36,864 nucleotides of DNA, from IMG/VR virus record IMGVR_UViG_3300007516_000057, positions 1-36,864 of that record. One strand, 5' to 3'. How positions within the stretch are numbered: the stretch's first letter is position 1; every line of letters begins with the position of its first letter. Shown here one piece after another: positions 4,161-12,617 of this stretch. Below the pieces are notes generated by a model. It had not been told where the DNA came from. It searched no databases and saw only the letters and a program-made list of their open reading frames with translations. This DNA is from a virus. A program made the translations under genes and the position numbers.

Positions 4161-7100
4161 TACAACAGTTTTGACCTAAGGCGAGCGATTCTTACTCTTG
4201 AAGCGATTGAACCCCTCTTAAGCCTGTCCCAGGCCTTTTGTTCCTTGGGGGTCCTTTTCTTCTGGTTACCAATTTCAGTCTTTTTGTTGACGACAGATGG
4301 TTCGGCGTTAGGCGTTTTAGGCGTTTTAGGCGTTTTAGGCGTTTTAGGCGTTTTAGGCGTTATCGTTTCTCCAGCGCCTTCAGGCTTCGCCCTACCCGGT
4401 ATCCGCCTATCGCTCCAGTCAGTATTCTTCCTTGCGAGATCCAGAACACGATCCGAAAGAGCACCATACTGCTCTTTCATTCCTGTTGAAGTTATTTCCA
4501 TGTTCTTGTTTTCGGTCTTAAAGGCCTCATTGTATCCCCGTGCGAGAGCTGTCCAGTTTGTAAACACGCCATCGTTCTTCGCTTGCGCTTTTTCAACAAA
4601 GTTCTCATAGTGCTTAGGGCTATCGTAGTCATACAGAAACTTAATAAGTTGTTCTTGTCGAGGAGTCGTATCACGACGGACCGCTTTAAGAATGTCTTTG
4701 TACGAAGCGTCGTTTTTGTCTTCAACGTCGGTTGAATACGCTCCTTCAAGGATTTTTTCTCCAGAAACTAGGTCTTTATTGTCTGGACCTTTTTCGCTTA
4801 AGGTTCCACTTGGGTCAACAAAATTAGAATCACCGTCTCTCATCGCCCTCAATTCGTCTTGTTTGAGTTCAGTACCGACCTGAGAGAAATCTGTTGGTAT
4901 GTACTTCCTGCCGTTGAGCGTGTATCGATAGTAATCTTTTTGGACAGATCGCTTTGCCGCGATCATCATATATCTTTTCATTGTTAGGTATTCGTCAAAA
5001 TTGTTTCCTTCTAAGTCCGAACGAGAAAGTCCATCATTAATCGCTTTAGTGCGAAACTTTTTCTTGAATTTTTCGTAACTCATTCCAGTCCTGCGATCAT
5101 TTTGCCACTTAATCCAGAGGAAGATATTATTCTCCATTGAGGCAATAAAGGATGGATCCATATCGCCGTCTTTTGTTTTCTCCACAGTTCCGGGCATTCT
5201 TTTCGCAAGTGCTCGACCTTTATGTTTAATGAACTGCATAAGGTCTGGATCTTCTCTAGCCATATTCATCGCCATATATTCTTCGATCTTTTCTTTCTGA
5301 AGGCGAACAAGAAAAGATTGTTTTTCACTATCTTCCAACGCCGAGAAAGATGGTTCAGAATTAAGTTCATCAATCTCCTCTTTCAAAATAGACGATGTCG
5401 GCATATTAGAGATAAGACGCATAATTTCTTTATTTTCCGCTTTGTCTTCAAACATCTCTCTTTTCGTTAAAACCGTCATGTATCTTTCAATCGAATCAAG
5501 CTCCTCCTTGGTGGCCTCACCAGTGTTGTCTTCTTCAAACTCACCCTTAAGTACCTCCTTGTTAACACCAGTGGCCTCGTCAATCTTGTCTATATCTTCG
5601 AACGCTTTATCAGTAGGACCCTTTTCTCTTAGTTCCCGCATTCGGTCAACCTGATCGCTACGAGATTTTTCTATCAGTTCAGAGTCTTCGCCCTTTTCGC
5701 TTTTTTCTAACTTTTTTGCATCGGCGACTTCTTCAGCTTTTAGGTCGTCTTCTCTTAGGCGTTCCCGCAACTCCCTTGATTGTTCTAAAACTTTGTCTTT
5801 TTCTTCTTTGGTCAGGTTCCCGGCTTCCAGTTTGTCATCGAGATCACCCGCATTGATCACGTCCTGCAACCAGCCTGGCCGATTGTGTTCAACCCACGGC
5901 ACGTCTCTCTTGTCTTTTTTGCGTTGGTTGAGATCGCCCTTTTCTTCTTCAGAAGGATCCAGTTTGCCGACAAGAGTGTCGACCTTAATTTCTGGGTACT
6001 TAGAATTGATCAGGTTTACGATCATTTCCTCAAGATTTGCGACCCCAAAGCTCTTCATGTCAATGTTGGGGCTGTTGATGTCGGGGGTGTTCGTCTGACC
6101 AAATTCTCCACCCATCAAGAAGTCTTCAATAACTCTGTCGACTTGCCCCTTGATTAATATCTTTTTGTTTTCTTCCACCATCTTCTTAATACTGTCAGAG
6201 AAAATGGGTCTTCCTCTCTGATCAACCTCAATAACTCCTTTGTTTAGAAGTTCCTGCTGACCCTCTTGAGTTTGTAGTTTACTGGCTATTTCGTACGGAA
6301 TATGCTGAAGAACCCAGCCATCGACAAGCCCAGTGCCGTTTCTACCAGCATGATCGTACCCGTCTTGCCATTTAGCCCAGTAAGCATTTTGCGACCTAAA
6401 AGCTTCTTTATAATTTAGACTATCTGTGTCGCCTTTATGTAGTGCCTCCCAAACTTCACCGGGAATCCACCCTTGGGGATCCTTTTGCGTCTTGTCTGTT
6501 CGTTTTAGCGAATCTTCTTTTTTAGGAACTTCTTTAGAAACTTCTTTAGGATCTTCTTTAGGATCTTCTTTAGGAGCTTCTTCAAAAGGGGCATACATAT
6601 GAGGGGGAGTGTGGTAGAACCCTTTCTCCTCTTTTGTCTTATCTTCTGGTAGTCCTCTTTCTTTTCGATCTTTTTTCTCTAATTGTTGTCGTTGTGATTT
6701 TTGTTCTTCTTCGACTCTTTTGCGTTCTTCTTTTTCAGGAAAATCAGCAATTTGTTTCTCAAACTGCTTGACGAGGTGCTCTCGCTCCTCTATTCCGAAC
6801 CGGTCGCCAGCCGCTATGGCTCTCTCAAGGTCGGCTTTGTTAGCGTTTAAAGCTTGCTGGAGCTCCTCGTAAGTGTAGGACTGAATCGGAGACGTGGCTG
6901 TACGAAGAATGTCTCCCCGGAGAGGCTTTTGTCCGGGAGTGTCAGGCAAAGTGGGAACAGGACCACCGTAAACGCGAGACTGCTGGACAACGTTGAAAAG
7001 ATCCTGCATGAACTCTTGAGTGCGAGCTGGGCTCTTTCTGTCCGACAGGGAGCCCTGAAGAAGTCTGAATATTGTTTCTTTCTCAACATCTCCAAGTCGA

Positions 7101-7966
7101 CCTTTCGGATAATTCTGGACCGCCTCAAGATTCTTCCAAACCCGATCAGAAAGGTATTCCTCAATGCCGCGTCGCCGTTGCGTTGTTTGTTGTGTCTCGT
7201 CCAGTATTGATGGAAAGTCTTTCTTGCGCATTTCTAAAATACGATTAATGATGCGGTCGCGGCCATCGCGGTCGGCTTCGCGTTCGTCGTCGCCATCCTC
7301 CGCCCATAACAAACTGGTCGGCGGATTTTTTTCTTTGTTCCTTTTGACAACCTCGTCACGCAGCGTGTTCTCGTGGCCCGGGGCATCGGGAACTCGCAAC
7401 CCTCTCTCTTCTATTTTCTTTTTGCGTTCGGCTTCATAACTTTCGTCGGCTAGGTTTTTCGCGTCTTGACGTCTTCTTGCGTACGCGGATCCGTCGTAAA
7501 ACATTTTATTGTTTCCGTCCGCTTCCGTCCTGACCCAAAGATTTCCGGGATCTGGCTTCGGGTTCTCAACGTCCCACTCTTTCATTAGTTCTTGAACCTG
7601 ATCGTACGTGTTATCCTTGTTGCCGTTTTCGCCTTTAATTGTCGACTGTTCCCAATAGTAATCTTTTCGTGCCTGTGTGTGCTTCCGACCCTCCTCCCCC
7701 GAATTGTCTCTATACGAGTCCCCGCTCTCTTGAGTCAGTGTTAGTTTTTCGTTATTGAACACAATCGTGAATTTCAGTTCACCGTTTGGACCCTTAACCG
7801 CCCGCTTATTTTTTACCAACAGGGTTCCCTTGTACAACTCGTCATCCTCTGACCCGGGTCTTACCTCTTCACCTTTTTCGTTTTTATAGTAAGCGCTCTC
7901 AACAGCGACGACTGATGTTCGTGGACCGTAAAGGAGTTCTTTGCGTGTTTCGATTCTAAAAGGCAT
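4160..7966 (-). CDS. Very large, highly charged repeat-bearing protein (1268 aa), probably virion-associated
   Basis: A 1268-residue, extremely Glu/Lys/Asp-rich protein with no recognised enzymatic motif. The first 90 residues look like beta structure. Most of the remainder is long charged helices and probably disordered linkers (a PKEDPKED...KEVPKKED tract around residues 462-482). Near the C-terminus is a (TPK)5 tract followed by a very basic end. The location among late genes and the composition suggest a structural, scaffolding or internal-head protein, but that is inference. The ATG at 7966 has no Shine-Dalgarno sequence; TAACCT lies six bases upstream, as at the two leaderless starts in the left arm. 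Repeat tracts at 4311-4355 and 6521-6580 lie within it. Confidence 0.8.
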   Translation of the reverse strand: MPFRIETRKELLYGPRTSVVAVESAYYKNEKGEEVRPGSEDDELYKGTLLVKNKRAVKGPNGELKFTIVFNNEKLTLTQESGDSYRDNSGEEGRKHTQARKDYYWEQSTIKGENGNKDNTYDQVQELMKEWDVENPKPDPGNLWVRTEADGNNKMFYDGSAYARRRQDAKNLADESYEAERKKKIEERGLRVPDAPGHENTLRDEVVKRNKEKNPPTSLLWAEDGDDEREADRDGRDRIINRILEMRKKDFPSILDETQQTTQRRRGIEEYLSDRVWKNLEAVQNYPKGRLGDVEKETIFRLLQGSLSDRKSPARTQEFMQDLFNVVQQSRVYGGPVPTLPDTPGQKPLRGDILRTATSPIQSYTYEELQQALNANKADLERAIAAGDRFGIEEREHLVKQFEKQIADFPEKEERKRVEEEQKSQRQQLEKKDRKERGLPEDKTKEEKGFYHTPPHMYAPFEEAPKEDPKEDPKEVSKEVPKKEDSLKRTDKTQKDPQGWIPGEVWEALHKGDTDSLNYKEAFRSQNAYWAKWQDGYDHAGRNGTGLVDGWVLQHIPYEIASKLQTQEGQQELLNKGVIEVDQRGRPIFSDSIKKMVEENKKILIKGQVDRVIEDFLMGGEFGQTNTPDINSPNIDMKSFGVANLEEMIVNLINSKYPEIKVDTLVGKLDPSEEEKGDLNQRKKDKRDVPWVEHNRPGWLQDVINAGDLDDKLEAGNLTKEEKDKVLEQSRELRERLREDDLKAEEVADAKKLEKSEKGEDSELIEKSRSDQVDRMRELREKGPTDKAFEDIDKIDEATGVNKEVLKGEFEEDNTGEATKEELDSIERYMTVLTKREMFEDKAENKEIMRLISNMPTSSILKEEIDELNSEPSFSALEDSEKQSFLVRLQKEKIEEYMAMNMAREDPDLMQFIKHKGRALAKRMPGTVEKTKDGDMDPSFIASMENNIFLWIKWQNDRRTGMSYEKFKKKFRTKAINDGLSRSDLEGNNFDEYLTMKRYMMIAAKRSVQKDYYRYTLNGRKYIPTDFSQVGTELKQDELRAMRDGDSNFVDPSGTLSEKGPDNKDLVSGEKILEGAYSTDVEDKNDASYKDILKAVRRDTTPRQEQLIKFLYDYDSPKHYENFVEKAQAKNDGVFTNWTALARGYNEAFKTENKNMEITSTGMKEQYGALSDRVLDLARKNTDWSDRRIPGRAKPEGAGETITPKTPKTPKTPKTPKTPNAEPSVVNKKTEIGNQKKRTPKEQKAWDRLKRGSIASRVRIARLRSKLL
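4311..4355. repeat. Five perfect 9-bp tandem repeats (GGCGTTTTA)
   Basis: Five exact copies, with a degenerate copy on each side, lie inside the 1268-residue gene. Read on the minus strand they encode Thr-Pro-Lys units. Such a tract is prone to copy-number change by slippage. Confidence 0.95.
6521..6580. repeat. Five imperfect 12-bp tandem repeats
   Basis: Units of the form TTTAGGATCTTC vary at one or two positions and encode the PKED/PKEV/SKEV series in the 1268-residue protein. The variation among units shows it is older than the perfect 9-bp repeat near the 3' end of the same gene. Confidence 0.85.
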
Positions 7967-8005
7967 AGGTACAGGTTAAGGTTGGGGATTGGGTCTGTTT
8001 GATGG

Positions 8006-8608
8006 TCAATTTTTCCAGCGGCCTTTAGACGACATGTCGTCCATGTTTTCTTTTTGAGTACCACTAAAAAGATGTCTTGGGTTGCAGCACTTAGGGTTGT
8101 CGCAGGAGTGGCAAACGTAACGACCCTTCTTGAGAGGACCACTGCCCAACTCAAGAGCTATACGGTGAGCATCGCAAATCTTTTTGCCAATTCGAAACTG
8201 CCCATAACCAAGAGATCCACGGGTGCTGTTGATCCACGGCCAACAATCGTTTACCTTGCCAACATCGATCTTATTCCAGAAGCGGCCGAGGTCGTTGTCG
8301 GACAACTTGACTCCACAGGCAATGCGATGACGCATCGCCGACTTCGCTGCTCTAGGAATGTCTGCGCTAGACCTTCTATATCCAAGATCTTCCCAGGGAC
8401 CGTCCTTTGTTGGCTCCTTCGGCTTTAGTTCCGGCTCGGCCATAAACTCCGGGAACTGTTCCCTGGTTATGCGAGACCTTTCCTCGCGAGACTCCTCTAT
8501 TGAGATCTCTCCAGCCATCTGCCTCAAGACTATGGCGCTCATCGCGCTATTGTATTCGCCCTGCCGAGGGTTTCTCGGCTGGAAGTATCCATCATATCTA
8601 CGCGCCAT
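8006..8608 (-). CDS. HNH-domain protein with an unrelated N-terminal domain (200 aa)
   Basis: Residues about 108-197 are a classic HNH endonuclease domain: C122-W-P-W, GYGQF, AHRIALE with H148, [15 protein letters not shown] with N176 and H179, and a C-terminal [12 protein letters not shown] helix. These are the zinc ligands and active-site His/Asn of the family that nicks or cuts DNA. The first 107 residues do not belong to this domain; they resemble a small phage protein with a charged helical region. It is either a fusion or an HNH inserted into a host gene. No Shine-Dalgarno sequence precedes ATG 8608. The sequence TTAACCTGTA directly upstream also occurs before the 7966 start. Confidence 0.85.
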   Translation of the reverse strand: MARRYDGYFQPRNPRQGEYNSAMSAIVLRQMAGEISIEESREERSRITREQFPEFMAEPELKPKEPTKDGPWEDLGYRRSSADIPRAAKSAMRHRIACGVKLSDNDLGRFWNKIDVGKVNDCWPWINSTRGSLGYGQFRIGKKICDAHRIALELGSGPLKKGRYVCHSCDNPKCCNPRHLFSGTQKENMDDMSSKGRWKN

Positions 8609-8633
8609 ACAGGTTAAGTGTAAGGAAGTTCCT

Positions 8634-8825
8634 CTATTCCTTGCCGAAACCCTCCATGTAAAGTTCTCTTGTGGTCTTCACTGCGACGGATCCTGTTCCT
8701 GACTCGCTGCTGCCTGTAACGATTGATCTTGGCAACTTAGGATCCGGCGTGGGATCTTCAAGCGGTAACGTCGGCACTGGGGACGGAGGAGCAATTTTCT
8801 CGTCTTCCGCTTTGGGCTTAATCAT
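8634..8825 (-). CDS. Hypothetical Pro-rich protein (63 aa)
   Basis: A 63-residue protein with a Pro-rich, probably disordered centre ([20 protein letters not shown]) and a short charged C-terminus. The ATG at 8825 is chosen because it has GGAGAA upstream and overlaps the stop of the membrane protein gene. The longer frame to 8873 would read through that gene. Function unknown. Confidence 0.5.
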   Translation of the reverse strand: MIKPKAEDEKIAPPSPVPTLPLEDPTPDPKLPRSIVTGSSESGTGSVAVKTTRELYMEGFGKE

Positions 8826-8973
8826 TGATTTTTCTCCAAATAAATAGAATCGCCACAAAAGCGGCGGACGCAATAGTTGCTACTGCGATTTTGTTGATCT
8901 TGATTTCTTCCTTGCTCGGAATTGGGGAACCTGTCTCTGGATTTCGAGCAACGACTCTCTGCGCGATCCTCAT
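8818..8973 (-). CDS. Small single-pass membrane protein (51 aa)
   Basis: A 51-residue ORF starting at ATG 8973, linked to the upstream gene by ATGA and overlapping the next gene by eight bases. Residues 1-26 are basic and polar. Residues about 27-46 (NKIAVATIASAAFVAILFIW) form one transmembrane helix, ending with RKIND. The coupling, the ribosome-binding site AAGGAC and the clean hydrophobic segment make it credible. The position before a Pro-rich small protein is faintly reminiscent of lysis cassettes, but I have no further support. Confidence 0.55.
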   Translation of the reverse strand: MRIAQRVVARNPETGSPIPSKEEIKINKIAVATIASAAFVAILFIWRKIND

Positions 8974-9167
8974 GGCTTGTCCTTTTTGAAATCTCGAACG
9001 ATTGCGTTGAACTGTATCCTATCACGGAAGAAGGCGTCAAGGCAAAACTCCCCGCAAAACTCGTACTCCTCTTCGTTTTTATCTGGGGACGAAATAGAAT
9101 AGAACGTAATCGCAGACTGGCTGGTTGCCCCTACGGGCTTCTTGCATTTGAAACATTTCTTTCGCAC
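8970..9167 (-). CDS. Small zinc-finger-like protein (65 aa)
   Basis: A 65-residue protein with CFKCKK at residues 5-10 and CGEFC at about 38-42, two CxxC/CxxxC knuckles typical of a treble-clef or MYM-like zinc site. It probably binds one zinc ion. Start is GTG 9167, overlapping the previous stop as TAGTG, with no strong ribosome-binding site. Specific role unknown. Confidence 0.55.
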   Translation of the reverse strand: MRKKCFKCKKPVGATSQSAITFYSISSPDKNEEEYEFCGEFCLDAFFRDRIQFNAIVRDFKKDKP

Positions 9168-9604
9168 TACTGATTAAAGCGATGTTTTCTAATCTTTTCA
9201 TAGACGTCTTCGCCAACATAGTCTCCACTTATCTTTATTGTGAAGTATGTTGGTATGCAGCCTATCTCTTTGAACGTCTTAAAAGCAATTGTAGAGCATA
9301 TTTGATTCGCCACATTGTACTTGTTGCACATTGAGTGGTCGCCATCGAGATGCTCAAAAAACGATTCATCGTTTGGATCGAAATCCAAAACAAAATTGAC
9401 CTCATGTGTCCCAGGAGTAACCGCCTGTAGCGTTTCCTCTTCTTCGTCTTCTGGCTCTGGTCTTGGAATCAAAACGGCAACACCAGAAGTTATGGGGATG
9501 TCATAGTGTTTCGCAATAGCATCGATAATGTCACCGACCTCCTCAGTTTCAAACTGGGGATCGACAATGCCAAAAACCATATGAACGGAGAAGATGGACT
9601 TCAC
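9167..9604 (-). CDS. Hypothetical acidic protein (145 aa)
   Basis: A 145-residue protein with predicted alternating strands and helices and an acidic loop (PEPEDEEEE, about 49-57). I do not recognise it. The start GTG 9604 follows the previous stop, with a GGAG eleven bases upstream; an internal ATG eight codons later is an alternative. It sits among small genes between large virion-like proteins. Confidence 0.55.
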   Translation of the reverse strand: MKSIFSVHMVFGIVDPQFETEEVGDIIDAIAKHYDIPITSGVAVLIPRPEPEDEEEETLQAVTPGTHEVNFVLDFDPNDESFFEHLDGDHSMCNKYNVANQICSTIAFKTFKEIGCIPTYFTIKISGDYVGEDVYEKIRKHRFNQ

Positions 9605-9607
9605 GGA

Positions 9608-10030
9608 TCATACTTCTCCGCAGTAAAGAAGCAAGGAAACGTAGTGACCGAACAGGAGAGGAAGATCAAGGTCTTCATCCGAGATATTGACAGTTGGGGT
9701 GTTGACAACGAAAGAGTTGTCTTCGTTCTCAGACCCAAGGAGCACATAACCGCTTGAGCGAATGAAATTGCGATGACGCTTGAGGCTGAGATTGCTTTTG
9801 TCCTCAACACAGAACGAGTAAAGCCCTCTGTCCGAGAACTGCAGAAGATCGTCTTCTTCTCGGTAATAGGCAAAAACAGAAACCTGCTGGTCAACACTGA
9901 AGTTGAAGAAAGGAGTTTCGATCCTGAACACAACAACATCTTCACCTGGCTGGTCCGCCATGTGTTCAACTTTCACGCCCGGGATGGAGGACTTAAGAAG
10001 GTCTTCGATCTTTTTAACAGTTTTGCTCAT
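9608..10030 (-). CDS. Hypothetical protein with faint DUF1828-like pattern (140 aa)
   Basis: A 140-residue protein. The order 'i-TPF-f-f--d--v-v-a-y---dd-l-fsD-Gl' (about residues 40-75), followed by a KRHRNFIRSSGY helix, resembles DUF1828-like domains found in phage and restriction-associated proteins. The match is by memory and weak. The start is ATG 10030, coupled by ATGA to the 48-residue ORF upstream and preceded by GGGGAGAAAA. A longer frame to 10042 is less likely. Confidence 0.5.
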   Translation of the reverse strand: MSKTVKKIEDLLKSSIPGVKVEHMADQPGEDVVVFRIETPFFNFSVDQQVSVFAYYREEDDLLQFSDRGLYSFCVEDKSNLSLKRHRNFIRSSGYVLLGSENEDNSFVVNTPTVNISDEDLDLPLLFGHYVSLLLYCGEV

Positions 10031-10173
10031 TTTTCTCCCCAAACATGATCAAAAATAAGGGTTTTAATCTCCTTGCTTTCTTTTTCGTCTTCACTGTCGC
10101 GCCAAGTTGTGTAGGAGTCGGGATCGTTGAGCAGATCCTCAATCGAGTCCTTGTTAGATTTACGATTTTTCAT
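10027..10173 (-). CDS. Small charged ORF (48 aa)
   Basis: A 48-codon ORF from ATG 10173 to TGA 10027, ending in ATGA overlap with the next gene. It is rich in Asp, Glu and Lys. No ribosome-binding site is obvious. It fills a gap between two certain genes, which is the main argument for it. Function unknown. Confidence 0.45.
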   Translation of the reverse strand: MKNRKSNKDSIEDLLNDPDSYTTWRDSEDEKESKEIKTLIFDHVWGEK

Positions 10174-10199
10174 GATCGCAGACTACCAAACTTATTTGA

Positions 10200-12617
10200 T
10201 TATATCAAGTCGACATCTTTAATTGGTATCCAAAGCTTTATGTAACTGTGGTTTGGTTCGTTTGTTTCAAGTTCGTGACGAACCAACAAGAGTCTTTCCT
10301 TTGGGTCAACAGCCTGAATGTCTACCTCACCGCCGATAGGGATCATTCCGTAAGTGCTTCGCTCTTCCATTGAGTGACCCATTTCTCCGATCTCTGGGTG
10401 GTATCCAAGATCGTCTGGACCGTACACAAACGAACCGTCAGACTTCATTGATGTGGGAATCGCGTCTGGATGTGGGTGTAGACCTCCGCGCTGTTCCCCC
10501 CACACGTCTCTGCGGACATACGCTTTTGGCTTTTTGTTTTGAGACAGTTCAGACTGAATGTAAATTGTGATGTCGTTTATTGAAATATCGAAGGACAGAA
10601 CGGTGACGCCTGTGTGGGCAGCAGATATTACAGTCCTTGTGTACTCTTTCATAACTGGATTGCCGTTCTCGTCTAGAAGCGGGGTTCCGTCGGGACTCAA
10701 GGCTGGGCGCATTTCCGTAGTAACTACGTCAGGCGCTTTAGGGCTATATCCCAGTTCAGCTTCGCGCCTCTCTCGTTCCTCGGTCATTTTAATAACGACT
10801 CTGCCGGGGACTTGCGGATCCCCATTCTCTTTACGAAGAGCGTTAGCTTCTTCTTCTGCTTTAATCTCTTTTACGCGCTCTTTGTATTCGTTTTTACTTC
10901 CGTTGTTTTTCAACCACTCAAGTTCTTTACGAACGTCCATCGTCTTAGAACCAGACTGATCTTCGAACGCAGGAAGTGGTGTTTTAGTATTTTCTTCCTG
11001 AAACGGGTTAACATCAATCAACATAGCCATTAGCATATCGGTTATTAGACGTTTAATCTTTTTGATCTGCTTGTCTACTGGTCGGTCGGTTTGATCGGGA
11101 TCGTCTCTGGGATCCGGCGTGAGATTCCTTCGCCTCCTCGGAGCGGACGGGTCATCGGGGTCAGGATCATCGTACCGTGGCACTGTTTGTTTGCGCTTCT
11201 CCTCTTCAAGTTCGACAAGATTCTTCATAAGTTCAGAAATTTCTGATTCTGGTCTAATCATTTTCTTCAAGGTGAGAAATATACGCAAACGATCATTTCT
11301 TTTCTTGATGTCGCCATTAAGTTTTCTAATCTTATTGTTTAATTCGTTAGTTAACCGCGTCTTCTCTTTCTTTTCTTCTTCCTTTTCCTCTTTAGTTTCT
11401 CCCTTTCCTTTTTCATTTTGAACTTTTTCAATCTTTTTTTCTTTAGAAGACCGGTCTTCATTAAGTTTTTTAAGTTCATCTTTTATCTCTTCGATTATAT
11501 CGTCATAGTCTTCGTCGCCCCACTTCTGAACTCCATCAAATATCTCCTCATTAATAAACTCTCTTAGTGCCGGATCGTCTAGAGTCATCTGAACGGCCTG
11601 ATTGGGATTTCCCACAGACTCGCCAAGACCTTCAAGTCTTGCCCTCTGACTTTCAAGTTTGTCCTCAAGATCCTTGATCTCGTTGATGTCACCACCTTCT
11701 AGATCCTTTATCTTTTCTTCAATTTTTCTAATCTCCCCCCTTACTTCGTCAGGAGTAATACCGCCCGGGCTTGGCGTTCGTTTGCGTCTCTCGTCTTCTA
11801 AAGACTTAAGTTCTTTTCCTATTTCTTCTTTTCTTGTTTCTATTTCTTCTCTTCTTGCTTCTCGTTTGTTCTTGTCTACCTCGTTATTTTCAAGATTTGC
11901 AAGTTCGTCTTCAAGTTTTGCAAGTTCATCTTTTAGTGCTTTTTCTTTCTTTTCCAAAGAGGAAGGACCAACAGCGTCTTGATCTGCCTTGTCGAATTTT
12001 TCTTTACTGAGATCGCTTAGAATTTCTCCGTCTTGACCAAACAAATGCCCCTGATCGACCAGCGTTTTAAGATCCCTTGCGAGAATCTCTGGCGGAACGT
12101 CTTCATAAGATACATTTATTCCTGACACGACCCACCAAGCAGCAAGAACATGAGAGCAGATACGACCTTCAAATTTCTTATTGATCTCTCTTCTAATCCC
12201 AGCCCGATCAACTATGTATATAGGGCTTCTGTCCCAGACATATCTTCGCCAAGCGCATTGGCAGTCCCACCAGCGGATCGCTCTGCTGCGAGGGTGCGGC
12301 TGATGGATCAGCACTTGGTAAGACCCGTGATCTCCCTGGACTCGCGCCTTAGACTCGATAACGTTTGTTGGGTCGTGAGTATCGTACGGCCTCTTATGAA
12401 TGGGGACGACTCCGCCAGAACTAACGATGCGTTTTGCCTTTCGCTCAACATCAACCCACTTCGCTTTATGCTGAACACGGCCAAGCTTTTCGATATCTAC
12501 ACAGCCGTTATTGTGAAGATCGTACTTGACTGGGTCGAAGAGATACTCTCGCTCTTCGTCTTCAAGTTGAGAGTCAGGCTTGTCCCAAGCGGATGCCTTT
12601 TCAAACAGGTCAAGCAT
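10200..12617 (-). CDS. SWIM zinc-finger and long coiled-coil protein (805 aa), probably virion-associated
   Basis: The N-terminal 165 residues contain a SWIM-type zinc motif: an AKRIVSSGGVVPI strand, a YQVLIHQPH strand, then DCQCAW (C119, C121) and, after an insert, GRICSHVLAAWW (C154, H156). SWIM domains mediate DNA or protein binding. Residues about 215-480 are Lys/Glu-rich coiled coil. A Pro/Asp/Arg-rich linker follows, and the last 150 residues look globular with beta strands (VTVLSFDISINDITIYIQ). I take ATG 12617, with GAAGG six bases upstream, over the TTG two codons earlier. The gene overlaps the C2H2 gene. A structural role is inferred from position, next to other large late genes. 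Confidence 0.75.
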   Translation of the reverse strand: MLDLFEKASAWDKPDSQLEDEEREYLFDPVKYDLHNNGCVDIEKLGRVQHKAKWVDVERKAKRIVSSGGVVPIHKRPYDTHDPTNVIESKARVQGDHGSYQVLIHQPHPRSRAIRWWDCQCAWRRYVWDRSPIYIVDRAGIRREINKKFEGRICSHVLAAWWVVSGINVSYEDVPPEILARDLKTLVDQGHLFGQDGEILSDLSKEKFDKADQDAVGPSSLEKKEKALKDELAKLEDELANLENNEVDKNKREARREEIETRKEEIGKELKSLEDERRKRTPSPGGITPDEVRGEIRKIEEKIKDLEGGDINEIKDLEDKLESQRARLEGLGESVGNPNQAVQMTLDDPALREFINEEIFDGVQKWGDEDYDDIIEEIKDELKKLNEDRSSKEKKIEKVQNEKGKGETKEEKEEEKKEKTRLTNELNNKIRKLNGDIKKRNDRLRIFLTLKKMIRPESEISELMKNLVELEEEKRKQTVPRYDDPDPDDPSAPRRRRNLTPDPRDDPDQTDRPVDKQIKKIKRLITDMLMAMLIDVNPFQEENTKTPLPAFEDQSGSKTMDVRKELEWLKNNGSKNEYKERVKEIKAEEEANALRKENGDPQVPGRVVIKMTEERERREAELGYSPKAPDVVTTEMRPALSPDGTPLLDENGNPVMKEYTRTVISAAHTGVTVLSFDISINDITIYIQSELSQNKKPKAYVRRDVWGEQRGGLHPHPDAIPTSMKSDGSFVYGPDDLGYHPEIGEMGHSMEERSTYGMIPIGGEVDIQAVDPKERLLLVRHELETNEPNHSYIKLWIPIKDVDLI

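Noticed and set aside
4304-4360. CRISPR-like or satellite array
   Set aside because: The units are 9 bp with no spacers and lie in frame inside a gene, so this is a coding tandem repeat.
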